Shown: one piece after another, positions 1 to 8,057 of the stretch
Position numbering within the stretch: position 1 is the first letter of the stretch
How the letters are laid out: each line of letters starts with the position of its first letter
Source of the DNA: Kitasatospora purpeofusca
Lineage (GTDB): Bacteria; Actinomycetota; Actinomycetes; Streptomycetales; Streptomycetaceae
Reading direction: 5' to 3'
NCBI RefSeq assembly: GCF_000718025.1
Contig: NZ_JODS01000023.1
Coordinates: forward strand, 1-64,000
Length of the DNA stretch: 64,000 nt
The notes under the pieces: model-generated
What the model was told of the DNA's origin: nothing
What the model saw: the letters and a program-made list of their open reading frames with translations, nothing else
Database searches by the model: none
Translations under genes and position numbers: made by a program

Positions 1-555
1 GGTGAGGGTGGCGGTCGGAGCGGGGGGCGGGGGCATGGGCGGGGGCTGCGCCGTCCAGCTGGGCGCGGTCTGCGGCTGCGGGGCCGAGGGGGACGGTTCG
101 GGTCCCGGCCGGAGGGTGACGGCGGCGTGCGGCGGGAGCGGCGGCGGGGCGAGCTTCGCGGGCTGCCGGGTGACGGCCGGGGTGGTGGGGGTGGTCGGGA
201 CGGTGGCGGTGGTGGGCGCGGTCCGCACGGGCGACGGTGCGGCCGACTCGGGGGACGTGGCAGCGGACGGCGCGGCGGGAGCCGGAGCGGACGGCTGGGC
301 GGACGGCGACGGCGACGGCGACGGCACGGAGGGCGCCGACGGCGAGGAGGACGGCGCGGGCCAGGGCGTGGAGGACGGTGAAGGAGACGGCGACGGGCAG
401 GGCGTCGCGGAGTGCGAAGGGTGCGGGGAGTGCGAAGGGTGCGGGGGATGCGGCGGGAACCACGGCCACGGCGGCCAAAGCCACGACGGTGACGGCACCG
501 CGGGCACCTCCGGCACATCGGGCGCCCCCGGCCCCGGGCCATGGGCATAGTCCAT
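1..555 (-). CDS. Pro/Ser/Thr/Ala-rich protein, N-terminal part (runs off left edge)
   Basis: The minus-strand frame from the ATG at 555 stays open to base 1 (185 codons). Read this way it gives a Pro/Ser/Ala/Thr-rich product with typical high-GC third-position use. It begins MDYAHGPGPG, has a Trp/Pro cluster (WLWPPWPWFPP) near residues 24-34, HPSHS repeats, SPSPSPS runs, then PTTATVPTTPTT. The plus-strand frame here is a Gly/Asp/Ala low-complexity mirror and is probably the shadow. No signal peptide or membrane segment is visible in this part, and the folded domain, if any, lies outside the window. In-frame GTG codons upstream (for example at 579) are alternative starts. Function unknown; it looks like a disordered linker or wall-spanning region. 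Confidence 0.55.
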   Translation of the reverse strand, partial: MDYAHGPGPGAPDVPEVPAVPSPSWLWPPWPWFPPHPPHPSHSPHPSHSATPCPSPSPSPSSTPWPAPSSSPSAPSVPSPSPSPSAQPSAPAPAAPSAATSPESAAPSPVRTAPTTATVPTTPTTPAVTRQPAKLAPPPLPPHAAVTLRPGPEPSPSAPQPQTAPSWTAQPPPMPPPPAPTATLT

Positions 556-762
556 CGCCCGATTGTCGGACCGTCCCACCGACCCCGTCAGCAGCTGACG
601 GCCCCTCACCCGCAGCCGGGCCGTCAAACCCATCGCCCCGGTGAACTCCCCACCCCCGGACCGCGAACGGACGACCGATGCGGGACAATCTGTGCGCCGA
701 TCCGGCCGCCGGCCCCGACGCACCCTCGTGCCCGGCGTAAGGGCCGTGACATACTCCCGATC

Positions 763-1440
763 GTGACGACCTCCACCCACGCGACGAGGGCCCTGCGGGC
801 CGCGGTGTTCACCGCGCTCGCCGTGCCGCTGTCCGCGCTGGGCCAGGTGGTGATCACCGGTCGCCCGCTGCCGCTCACCCTGGTGATGGTCGCGACCGCC
901 GTCGTCTTCCTGGTCGCGGCCGTACTGGCCGGCGGGGAGCGGCGGTTGACGCAGATCGCGGCCGTGCTGGTCCCGGTCGAGCTGCTGCTCAACACGACGT
1001 TCAATCTGGGCCAGACCAGTTGCGGTCCGGTCCTCGGCGCCGACCTCCCCGCCCGCGGCATGAACCTGCTGGTCTGCGGCGGCGGCTCGGTGGACGGGTC
1101 GTCCTTGCTCTACGGCCAGTTGGGGCACTCCGGGCGGTTGGCGCCCGCGGCCACCCAACTGCTGCTCCTGCTGGTGCACCTGGTGATCGCGCTGGCCGCC
1201 GCTGCCTGGCTGCGGCTGGGTGACGCGGCCCTGTCCGGCCTGGTGCGGGCGCTGCGCGCGCTGCGCCAGGCGGTCGCCGCGCCGCTGCGCGCGCTGGTCG
1301 CGCTGCTGGTCCCGGCACCGGCCCGGCCGGTGCTGCGGGTGCCGCTGCCGGTCCCGGACCGCCGCCGCCCGCACCGCGAGGACGTGGTGCTGAGTCCGGC
1401 GCCGCGCCGCGGCCCGCCGCTGCTGGCGCTCGCCCGCTGA
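763..1440 (+). CDS. small multi-pass membrane protein
   Basis: The protein has 225 residues from a GTG start. Hydrophobic stretches lie near residues 10-30, 33-55, 62-80 and 125-150, so about four transmembrane helices. The loop between helices 3 and 4 carries two cysteines (TSCGPVLG and LLVCGGGS), and the C-terminal tail is Arg/Pro-rich and probably cytoplasmic. I do not recognise the family. The same-strand genes just downstream are a DsbA-like thioredoxin and a VKOR, so a place in the same envelope redox cluster is an inference from position and the paired loop cysteines. The GTG was chosen because the frame upstream of it is not protein-like. A CATACT sequence lies 7 bp upstream, close to a leaderless -10 box. 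Confidence 0.7.
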   Translation: MTTSTHATRALRAAVFTALAVPLSALGQVVITGRPLPLTLVMVATAVVFLVAAVLAGGERRLTQIAAVLVPVELLLNTTFNLGQTSCGPVLGADLPARGMNLLVCGGGSVDGSSLLYGQLGHSGRLAPAATQLLLLLVHLVIALAAAAWLRLGDAALSGLVRALRALRQAVAAPLRALVALLVPAPARPVLRVPLPVPDRRRPHREDVVLSPAPRRGPPLLALAR

Positions 1441-1470
1441 CGACTCCCTGACGACTCCCTGACGACTGCC
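1438..1470 (+). repeat. three 11-bp direct repeats that each contain TGA
   Basis: The unit TGACGACTCCC occurs at 1438 and 1449, and TGACGACTGCC at 1460. The first TGA is the stop of the upstream gene. Because the period is 11, the three TGA triplets fall in all three reading frames. Confidence 0.85.
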
Positions 1471-1655
1471 CCGTGACGGGCTCGCAGGTGTCCGGGGTGT
1501 CCGGCGGGCGGTGCGCGACTCCGCCTCCAGTCCAGTAGTCCCCTCCGGCCCGTACCTGCGCCGGCGCCCCCGCGCGCCCGCGCCGTACGCCGTGCGCCGG
1601 GGTAGGGACACCTCCGCGCGCCCCTGGGCGCGCCCCATTACGGAGTTGAACCGAC

Positions 1656-2483
1656 ATGGCTCACCCCAACCAGAAGCCCTCCCGCAAGCAGGCCCAGAAG
1701 ATCAGCGCCCGTGAGCGCATCCAGGAGGCGCAGCGCCTGGAGAAGCAGGCGAACGCGCGCCGCCGGCGGATAGTCGTCAGCGTCTCGCTCGTGGTCGGTC
1801 TCGCCCTGGTCGGCGGCACCGCGCTGGCGATCAGCACGGCCGGCGGCGACAGCAAGTCCTCGGCGGCGGACGCGGTCGAGCCGACCGCGATGGTCGTCCC
1901 GGCGAACACCTCGGGCGCGGACGGCACGGTCATCACCTACGGCAAGGCGGACGCCGCGCACACCCTCCAGGTGTTCGAGGACTTCCGCTGCCCGGTGTGC
2001 AAGAACTTCGAGGCGGCCAACGGGGACGCGGTCCGCAAGCTGGCGGAGGACGGCACGGTCAAGGTCGAGTACCACCTGGCCGCGTTCCTGGACAAGAACC
2101 TCGGCGGCAAGGGTTCGCGCACCGCGCTGGCGGCGATCGGCGCCGCGGTGAACGAGGGCGTGGACAAGTTCAAGGCGTACCACGACGTGCTGTACGCCAA
2201 CCAGCCGGACGAGCGCGAGGACGGCTTCGGCGACGTCAACCACCTGCTGGAGCTGGCCGACAAGGTGCCGGGTCTGAAGTCGGACGCCTTCGTCAAGGCG
2301 GTCACGGACCGGACGTACGCGCCATGGGCGAAGAAGGTCGCGGACGCGTTCAACGACAGCGGGGTGACCGGTACCCCGACGGTGAAGGTGGACGGCAAGC
2401 CGCTCACGCTGTTCAGCGGCAACAAGGCGCTGACGGCGGAGCAGTTCACCGCGCAGGTGAAGCAGGCCGCGGGCTTGCAGTGA
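1656..2483 (+). CDS. membrane-anchored DsbA-family thioredoxin
   Basis: The 275-residue protein has a basic, Gln-rich cytoplasmic N-terminus (residues 1-38), one transmembrane helix (about 39-62) and an extracytoplasmic thioredoxin-fold domain. The redox motif CPVC is at residues 112-115 after FEDFR, and the cis-proline loop TGTPTV is near 238-243. This is the layout of actinobacterial DsbA/DsbG-like oxidoreductases, which oxidise or isomerise cysteines in exported proteins. The gene is 65 bp upstream of a VKOR-family gene, the usual partner that reoxidises the CxxC. GGAG lies 9 bp before the ATG. Confidence 0.9.
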   Translation: MAHPNQKPSRKQAQKISARERIQEAQRLEKQANARRRRIVVSVSLVVGLALVGGTALAISTAGGDSKSSAADAVEPTAMVVPANTSGADGTVITYGKADAAHTLQVFEDFRCPVCKNFEAANGDAVRKLAEDGTVKVEYHLAAFLDKNLGGKGSRTALAAIGAAVNEGVDKFKAYHDVLYANQPDEREDGFGDVNHLLELADKVPGLKSDAFVKAVTDRTYAPWAKKVADAFNDSGVTGTPTVKVDGKPLTLFSGNKALTAEQFTAQVKQAAGLQ

Positions 2484-2548
2484 GCACCACCGGCCCGGCC
2501 GATCTCCCGGCCGGGCCGGCCCCTTCCCCATCCACGGAGTGCTCTGCC

Positions 2549-3217
2549 ATGACCGCATCGACCGCTCTGCCGTCCCACTCCTCCTCCCGTCCCGCTGCCT
2601 CCGGTCCGGCCGTGCCCGCTCCGGGGCCGGTCGGCGCGGGCCGCGCGTTCTCGCTGTTCGTCCTGCTGTGCGCCCTGGTCGGGCTGGCCGCCTCGGCGGT
2701 GCTGACCTTCGACAAGCTCCGGATCCTGGAGGATCCCTCCTACATACCGAGCTGCAACATCAATCCGGTGATCAGCTGCGGTTCGGTGATGCGCACCGCG
2801 CAGGCCGAGGTGTTCGGCTTCCCGAACCCGCTGCTGGGGCTGGCCGCGTTCGGCGCGCTGGCGGCGGTCGGCGCGGGTCTGCTGGCGGGGGCCGCGTACC
2901 GGCGCTGGTTCTGGCTGGGGCTGCAGGCCGGGACGCTGTTCGGGGTGGGGTTCACCCACTGGCTGATCGTCCAGGCGCTGTACGACATCGGCGCGCTGTG
3001 CCCGTACTGCATGGTGGTCTGGGTGACGGTGGTGGCGCTGTTCTGGTACACGACGCTGCACAATCTGCGGTCGGGGGTGATCCCGGTGGGGCCCCGGCTG
3101 CGGCCGGTGGTCCGGGAGGCGGCCCGCTACCACTGGGCGCTGCCGGTGCTGTGGGCGGCGGTGATCGCGCTGCTGATCCTGAACCGGTTCTGGTCGTACT
3201 GGTCGACGCTGCTCTGA
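2549..3217 (+). CDS. vitamin K epoxide reductase (VKOR) family membrane protein
   Basis: The 222-residue integral membrane protein has four to five helices and all four VKOR cysteines: the loop pair C69 and C77 (CNINPVISC) and the active-site pair CPYC at 151-154 inside a helix. In actinobacteria VKOR passes electrons from DsbA-like thioredoxins to menaquinone and so drives disulfide formation in exported proteins. The gene directly follows the DsbA-like gene, which supports this pairing. The last hydrophobic segment (about 196-212) precedes a short C-terminal tail. The ATG at 2549 has CGGAG upstream. Confidence 0.92.
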   Translation: MTASTALPSHSSSRPAASGPAVPAPGPVGAGRAFSLFVLLCALVGLAASAVLTFDKLRILEDPSYIPSCNINPVISCGSVMRTAQAEVFGFPNPLLGLAAFGALAAVGAGLLAGAAYRRWFWLGLQAGTLFGVGFTHWLIVQALYDIGALCPYCMVVWVTVVALFWYTTLHNLRSGVIPVGPRLRPVVREAARYHWALPVLWAAVIALLILNRFWSYWSTLL

Positions 3218-3253
3218 CCTGCGGCGCCACTGCAGGCACGCCCCGCCGGGCCG

Positions 3254-4351
3254 TCAGCCGAGGACGGCCCGGCGGAAGGCGTTGCGCAGGTCGGTGAGCG
3301 GCCGGAAGTCGCGGTCGTAGTGGACCTTGTTGGTGAGCAGCAGTGCCCAGCGGCCGCGGCGGCGGGAGATCCAGATGCCGGTGCCGGTGAAGCCGTAGTG
3401 GACGAAGGTGCCGGCGGCGGGGTCGGTGCCGGCGGCGCAGAGCCAGGACAGGCCGCGGGCGGGGGCGAGGCCGCCGGTGTGGACGCGCAGGGACTCGGTG
3501 ATCCAGGGTTCGCCCCAGGGCAGTCCGGCGGGTGGGGCGAGCAGGGCGGTGAGGAAGCGTTCCAGGTCGCGGGCGGTGGAGAAGGCGCCGGCGTTGCCGG
3601 AGACGCCGCCGAGCAGCCGGGCCGAGGGGTCGTGCACGGTGCCGCACAGGATGCCGCCGGCGGTGCGCTCGTACTCGGTGGGGGCGGTGCGGTGGGCGTT
3701 GTCCGGGCTGAGCGGGCCGTAGTGGGTGTCGGTCATGCCGAGCGGCTGCCAGACCTGCCGGGCGGCGAGCCGGTCGAGCGGTGCGCCGGCGAGGTCCTCG
3801 ACGAGGTGGCCGAGCAGGACGGCGGCCCGGTCGGTGTATTCGACGGCGGCGCCGGGCGGGCGGTGCAGCGGGGCGGCGAGCACGCCGGCCCGGATCGCGG
3901 CCGGGTCGTCGCCGTAGAGTTCGGCGAAGCGGGTGCGCAGCGGCATTCCGGCGGTGTGGGTAAGGAGTTGACGGATCGTCACGGCGCCGACGGGGTGCCG
4001 GGCGGCCGGGGCCCAGAGGTCGGCGAGGGGGCGGTCGAGCGGGAGCCGGCCGGCCTGTCGGAGGGCTCCGGCGCACGGCCAGAGGGCGACGATCTTGGTG
4101 ATGCTGGCCAGGTCGAAGAGGGTGTCGTGGTCCATCTCCCGTGCGGCCCAGGCGCCTTGGCCGAGGGGGCCGGTCCGGCCGCGGGCCCGGACGCCGCCGG
4201 CGTCGCCCACCGACCAGACGCCGCCGGTCCCGGCGGTGCGCAGGCCCTCGGCCACCAGGCGGGCCAATGGGCCGTCGGGGTCGGCGAGTTCTCCGAGGTC
4301 ACCGTCTCCGGTGGTTCCGGCGCGTTCGGAGGGCAGTACCGGTCCGGTCAT
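3254..4351 (-). CDS. beta-lactamase-family serine hydrolase
   Basis: The 365-residue protein has a class C beta-lactamase/esterase fold: the SxxK motif SITK at 83-86, a YTD at 172-174 in the place of YxN, and HYG at 318-320 in the place of the KTG/HxG strand. It has no obvious signal peptide, so it may be cytoplasmic. The family includes D-aminopeptidases, esterases and PBP-like proteins, and the substrate cannot be told from sequence. GGGGGAG lies about 10 bp upstream of the ATG. It is convergent with the VKOR gene, with a 36-bp gap. Confidence 0.85.
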   Translation of the reverse strand: MTGPVLPSERAGTTGDGDLGELADPDGPLARLVAEGLRTAGTGGVWSVGDAGGVRARGRTGPLGQGAWAAREMDHDTLFDLASITKIVALWPCAGALRQAGRLPLDRPLADLWAPAARHPVGAVTIRQLLTHTAGMPLRTRFAELYGDDPAAIRAGVLAAPLHRPPGAAVEYTDRAAVLLGHLVEDLAGAPLDRLAARQVWQPLGMTDTHYGPLSPDNAHRTAPTEYERTAGGILCGTVHDPSARLLGGVSGNAGAFSTARDLERFLTALLAPPAGLPWGEPWITESLRVHTGGLAPARGLSWLCAAGTDPAAGTFVHYGFTGTGIWISRRRGRWALLLTNKVHYDRDFRPLTDLRNAFRRAVLG

Positions 4352-4393
4352 CCGCGGTTCTCCCCCGCCCGTCGCCGGCCGTCGGCCGGCGCC

Positions 4394-4429
4394 CCTCCCG
4401 AGGGGGACCGACCGGTCCCCCTCGGGAGG
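4394..4429 (-). terminator. hairpin terminator after the GNAT gene
   Basis: A perfect 17-bp inverted repeat (4394-4410 with 4413-4429) sits just 3' of the minus-strand gene that ends at 4450 and upstream of the next minus-strand start at 4351. Confidence 0.75.
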
Positions 4430-4449
4430 CTACCCGGCCCGAGCGCGGG

Positions 4450-4992
4450 TCAGACGGCGGACGCGCCGTCGAACTCCTTGCCCAGGCAGATGCTCTGCGG
4501 GTGCTCGCGGTAGATGCCGAACTTCTCGATCGCCGCGTACCCCTCGGAGGCGTACAGGGCGATGGCCTCGGGCTGCTCGGTGCCGGTCTCCAGGACGAAC
4601 CTGGTCCGGCCGGCGTCGGCGGCGGTCCGCTCCAGGTGGCGCAGCAGCGTGCGGGCCAGGCCTCGGCCGCGCGCCTCGGGTCGGACGAACATCCGCTTCA
4701 GTTCGGCGTCGCCGTCGCGGATGCCGAACGGCGCCGCCGACTTGGCGCGCCAGCCGCCGCAGGCGACCGGCCGGTCGTCGAGGTACGCGATGACGAAGAG
4801 GCCGGCGGGCGGCTCGAAGTGGTCGGGGTGCAACTGGGTGATGTCGCCCTCGCCGTAGCGGACGACGTACTCCTGCTGGACCTCCGCCGTGAGGAGCTGG
4901 GCGTCGGGGTGCCCGAAGCCGGTGACGCGCAGCTCGATGCGGTCACCCGTACGGTCGTGTGCGAAGGTTCCGCCGGTGGTGGTGCTCTCCAT
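4450..4992 (-). CDS. GNAT-family N-acetyltransferase
   Basis: The 180-residue protein has the acetyl-CoA binding motif ARGRGLARTLL near residues 105-115, followed by FVLETG and a C-terminal ALYASEGY, the standard GNAT beta4-alpha3 and beta5 signature. The substrate is unknown. The ATG at 4992 was preferred over an in-frame TTG at 5001. A TAGGCT box (5001-5006) ends 8 bp before this ATG, which suggests a leaderless or nearly leaderless mRNA. The ankyrin gene ends only 24 bp upstream on the same strand. Confidence 0.85.
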   Translation of the reverse strand: MESTTTGGTFAHDRTGDRIELRVTGFGHPDAQLLTAEVQQEYVVRYGEGDITQLHPDHFEPPAGLFVIAYLDDRPVACGGWRAKSAAPFGIRDGDAELKRMFVRPEARGRGLARTLLRHLERTAADAGRTRFVLETGTEQPEAIALYASEGYAAIEKFGIYREHPQSICLGKEFDGASAV

Positions 4993-5016
4993 GGTCGTCA
5001 AGCCTACGACTCTCGC

Positions 5017-5421
5017 TCAGCCCGCCTCCGCCCGCCCCTCGAACCGGGCGAGCAGAGCCGCCTTCTCGAACATCCGGGCGGTGTCCACGGCGGACGGGGT
5101 GCCGGCGGCGGGGTCGGCGCCACCGGCGAGCAGGGCGTCGAGGACGTCGTCGTTGCCCTTGAAGACGGCGCCGGCGAGCGGGGTCTGGCCCCGGTCGTTG
5201 GCCCGGTTCGGGTCGGCGCCGCGCTCCAGCAGGGCGGTGACCGCGTCGGCGTGGCCGTGGTAGGCGGCGAGCATCAGCAGGGTGTCGCCGCGGTCGTTGG
5301 TGAGGTCGGCCGGGGCACCGGCGTCGACGTAGGCGGCGAGGGTGGCGGAGTCCCCGGCCCGGGCGGCGTCGAAGAGCTTTCCGGCCAGGGCGATCACGTC
5401 GGCGTCGGGGGTGTCGGTCAT
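5017..5421 (-). CDS. ankyrin-repeat protein
   Basis: The 134-residue protein contains about three ankyrin repeats. Clear repeat signatures are NDRGDTLLMLAAYHGHADAV near 42-61 and NDRGQTPLAGAVFKGNDDV near 75-93, linked by LLERGADPNRA. Small stand-alone ankyrin proteins of this size are common in Streptomyces and are presumed protein-binding adaptors. The partner is unknown; the nearest co-directional gene is the GNAT 24 bp downstream. The frame continues upstream, but the region before this ATG does not look coding. Confidence 0.85.
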   Translation of the reverse strand: MTDTPDADVIALAGKLFDAARAGDSATLAAYVDAGAPADLTNDRGDTLLMLAAYHGHADAVTALLERGADPNRANDRGQTPLAGAVFKGNDDVLDALLAGGADPAAGTPSAVDTARMFEKAALLARFEGRAEAG

Positions 5422-5668
5422 GTCTCGGCCTTTCTCCGCGGCGCGGCCCGGATCGGGGCCGCGCCGGTGTGGTCGGTGGTCGCGCCGGACGCACCGTAGC
5501 GCACGACACGCGGGCGGGAAGGTTGCGCGCCCGTTCGGGGGAACTTTGCACCACCCCCGGAAGCTTCCCGCCCGGGGGCCGGGAATGGCTCGGCACGCCG
5601 GAAATGCGGCACCCCCGGGCCCCGGCGGGGTCGGTTCGCACACCGCCGTCCGGGTCACAAGGTGGGGC

Positions 5669-5680
5669 ATCTCCGGAGAT
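5669..5680. promoter_or_regulatory. 12-bp palindrome in a 355-bp intergenic region
   Basis: ATCTCCGGAGAT is a perfect palindrome about 100 bp upstream of the small membrane protein gene. An AT-rich stretch at 5690-5745, unusual here, lies between them and is the likely promoter region. I see no other gene in 5422-5776. Confidence 0.4.
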
Positions 5681-5776
5681 CCACCCATTTGCACCGTTCC
5701 ATCATCTATTACTTTTTGTCACGATTATGGCACTTTCCGTGACACTGTCCCCGTCCCCTCCTTCGAGGAGCAGAAC

Positions 5777-5971
5777 GTGATCCTCTCGATTTCCGGCATC
5801 GTCCTGTTCGGCACCATCACATTCCTCTTCTTCCGCAGGGACGGACTCAAGGTCTCCCATGCGATCGTCTGCGCCCTTCTCGGTTTCTACATCGCCGGCT
5901 CCTCGATCGCGCCGAGCATCACGGCGGGCGGCGCGACCCTCGCCAGCCTGCTCGGCGGCATCAAGTTCTAG
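5777..5971 (+). CDS. 64-residue two-helix membrane protein
   Basis: The GTG start has a very good ribosome site (GAGGAG, 6 bp upstream). The product is mostly two hydrophobic helices (about residues 2-20 and 29-50) separated by the basic turn FFRRDGLK, ending in a Gly/Ala/Ser-rich tail. Small proteins of this type sit next to FtsK/TraB-like genes in streptomycetes, and the same is seen here, with the next gene starting 160 bp downstream. A membrane partner or regulator of that protein is an inference. The longer upstream frame is not protein-like. Confidence 0.75.
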   Translation: MILSISGIVLFGTITFLFFRRDGLKVSHAIVCALLGFYIAGSSIAPSITAGGATLASLLGGIKF

Positions 5972-6131
5972 CGGGGCTCTTCCGCCCTACGGGCCCGGGC
6001 GCGGATCCCACCGCCCCGGGCCCGGTCGTTCCCGCCGGAGCCGCCGGCGGACCGGCCGCTGCCGCCACCGGACCGGCCGTCGCCGCAAGCCCCGTTCCAC
6101 CCGACCGTCCCACTCGCCCGGGGAGCCAGGA

Positions 6132-7769
6132 ATGCCGCTCAACCGCCACCACCTCAACAAGGGCCGCGACCTCGCCCGCACGGCCGGCGACCACGCCTCC
6201 GACATGTTCGCGCCGCTCACCGTCGTCGGCCGGGGGCTGCGCCACCACGTCGGCTGGGCCAAGGCCCGCTGGCAGGCCACCCCGAAGGAGCGGCGCGGGC
6301 CGACGGTGTTCCTGGTCGCCGCGATGCTGGTCGGCATCTTCCTGCTGCCGCACGGCCTGCTGTTCGCGCTGGTCGCGCTGATGGCCAGCGCCGCCTGGGC
6401 CGGGCGCGCGCCCAAGGCCCCGGCGGCCCCGCCCGAGCCGGACGTCGCCGAGGTCAAGCTCACCGCCCTGTACGCGGCGCTCACCCCGTACCTGGCCGGG
6501 CCGGACGAGCTCGCACCGCTCTACCACCACGAGGGCAGCTGGAAGAACGTCTTCACCGGGTGGGAGTTCGACGCCGAGGGCCGCCTCTCCCGGCTGGAGA
6601 TCGCCTACCCCGCGTACTTCACCGACACCGAGCCGGCCGCCCGGGCCCGGATCGAGCAGGTCGTCCAGGGCAAGGCCGGCCGGGCCCGGGAGTACCGCTT
6701 CGACTGGGACGAGGAGACCAACCGGCTGCGGATCGCCGCCCTGGCGCCGCTGCCCACGGACATCGCCGCCCAGCGCTTCGTGGCCGCGCCCGGCGAGATC
6801 GTGCTCGGCTTCACCGACGAGGACGGCAGCGCCAGGACCATCCCGGTGCAGCAGGGCGGCATGCCCGCCCAGCAGCCGCCGGTGGTCTGGCGCACCGGCC
6901 CGCGCTCGGCCGAGCCGCACCTGCTGGCGCTCGGCGTCAGCGGCTACGGCACCTCCAGCCTGATCCGCTCGATCGCCCTCCAGGTCCTGCCGTACGCCGA
7001 CCTGATGGTGATCGACGGCGCCGGCACCGGCGAGCACGCCTGCCTGGTCAACCGGCCCGGCGTGCACACCGTGGAGACCAGCCTGCACGGCGCGCTGGCC
7101 GCGCTGCACTGGGCGGCCCAGGAGACCGAGCGCCGGCTCACCGCGCTGAACGCCGCCCGGCACGCGGGCGCCGCGCCGCCCGCCGACGTCACCCGGCCGC
7201 TGTGGCTGCTGCTGGACCACCCGACCGAGCTGACCGAGCTGGCCCACGCCGAGGGCCGCCCGGACCCGCAGGACCTGCTGGAGCTGCCGCTGCGGCACGG
7301 CCGCGCCGCCCGGGTCACCGTGGTGGTCGCCGACGACATCGAGGCGCGGGACCGGATCTCGCCGAGCGTCCGGGCCACCGCCCGGGCCCGGGTGGTGCTC
7401 GGCCCGGCCGGCCCGGAGGAGAGCCACGCCGCCCTCGGGGTGCCGCTGGACATCGTGCCCGCCGCGCACGCCCCGGCCGGACGCGGCTACGCCCGGATCG
7501 GCACCGGCGCCCCGGTCCGGCTCCAGCTGCCGGCCACCGTCGACCCCCTGGACGAGGAGGCGCCGGCCGCGCTGCGGGACGCCGTGATCACCCTGCTGCC
7601 GCACCGCGACACCCGCACCGAGGCCCCCGCGCCGGTCCCCTCCGCGCAGCCGCTGCCGGTGCACCCGGACGGCCTGCCGACCGTCGCGGTGGAGCTCGAT
7701 CCGGCCGCGCACGCCGGGGTGGACCTCGCCAAGGGCCCGGCCGCGCTACGCTTCCGCCCACTCGCCTGA
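6132..7769 (+). CDS. FtsK/TraB-like membrane protein with degenerate P-loop
   Basis: The 545-residue protein has a cytoplasmic N-terminus, two closely spaced hydrophobic helices (about 58-90), a central domain (105-250), and a RecA-like domain from about 255. The position of Walker A reads LALGVSGYGTSSL (266-278). The glycines match FtsK/SpoIIIE (GxTGSGKS), but the catalytic lysine is replaced by threonine. The Walker B-like strand PLWLLLDHP (356-364) lacks the usual DE pair. It therefore resembles a DNA-translocase family member that has lost ATP hydrolysis, perhaps a structural or regulatory subunit. The start is the ATG at 6132 after GGGAGCCAGG. No plasmid transfer or integrase genes are nearby. 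Confidence 0.75.
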   Translation: MPLNRHHLNKGRDLARTAGDHASDMFAPLTVVGRGLRHHVGWAKARWQATPKERRGPTVFLVAAMLVGIFLLPHGLLFALVALMASAAWAGRAPKAPAAPPEPDVAEVKLTALYAALTPYLAGPDELAPLYHHEGSWKNVFTGWEFDAEGRLSRLEIAYPAYFTDTEPAARARIEQVVQGKAGRAREYRFDWDEETNRLRIAALAPLPTDIAAQRFVAAPGEIVLGFTDEDGSARTIPVQQGGMPAQQPPVVWRTGPRSAEPHLLALGVSGYGTSSLIRSIALQVLPYADLMVIDGAGTGEHACLVNRPGVHTVETSLHGALAALHWAAQETERRLTALNAARHAGAAPPADVTRPLWLLLDHPTELTELAHAEGRPDPQDLLELPLRHGRAARVTVVVADDIEARDRISPSVRATARARVVLGPAGPEESHAALGVPLDIVPAAHAPAGRGYARIGTGAPVRLQLPATVDPLDEEAPAALRDAVITLLPHRDTRTEAPAPVPSAQPLPVHPDGLPTVAVELDPAAHAGVDLAKGPAALRFRPLA

Positions 7770-7855
7770 CCTGCGGCCGTACATCCGAAGGGGAGGGGCG
7801 GCTTCCGCCGTCGAATCCCGGCCCGGTACGCTCGTCGGGGAAAGGCCGACCGATC

Positions 7856-7910
7856 ACCAGATGTGAAATAGGTGACACCTGGGGTGATATCACCGGCCAG
7901 ATGTGACAAA
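7856..7910. promoter_or_regulatory. cluster of palindromes and direct repeats upstream of rbpA
   Basis: The segment holds the perfect palindrome GGTGATATCACC (7883-7894), the odd palindrome AGGTGACACCT (7870-7880), and two copies of CCAGATGTGA flanking them. It lies about 60-110 bp upstream of the rbpA -35 motif and does not code, so it is a candidate binding site for an unknown regulator. Confidence 0.45.
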
Positions 7911-7968
7911 TCGGGCGCCGGTGGGTACAAACAGGGACGGCACAACAGACGACGCATGTCCCGGGACG

Positions 7969-7994
7969 GGAATCTTCGTCGGAAGCCGAGCGTT
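7969..7994 (+). promoter_or_regulatory. sigma-R (SigR) promoter of rbpA
   Basis: GGAAT at 7969-7973 and GTT at 7992-7994 are separated by exactly 18 bp, the published consensus for the thiol-oxidative-stress sigma factor SigR in Streptomyces. Transcription would start near 8000, leaving a leader of about 55 nt before rbpA. rbpA is a known SigR target in S. coelicolor. Confidence 0.85.
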
Positions 7995-8057
7995 GACCGA
8001 ACGACGAAGAACAGCGACCACTAGTCCTGTGGGCCATAAGCCCGGGAGGCACGATTC

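Noticed and set aside
5777..7769. Integrated conjugative element
   Set aside because: The FtsK/TraB-like protein and small membrane protein recall transfer genes, but there is no integrase, excisionase, Rep, tRNA attachment site or change in base composition.
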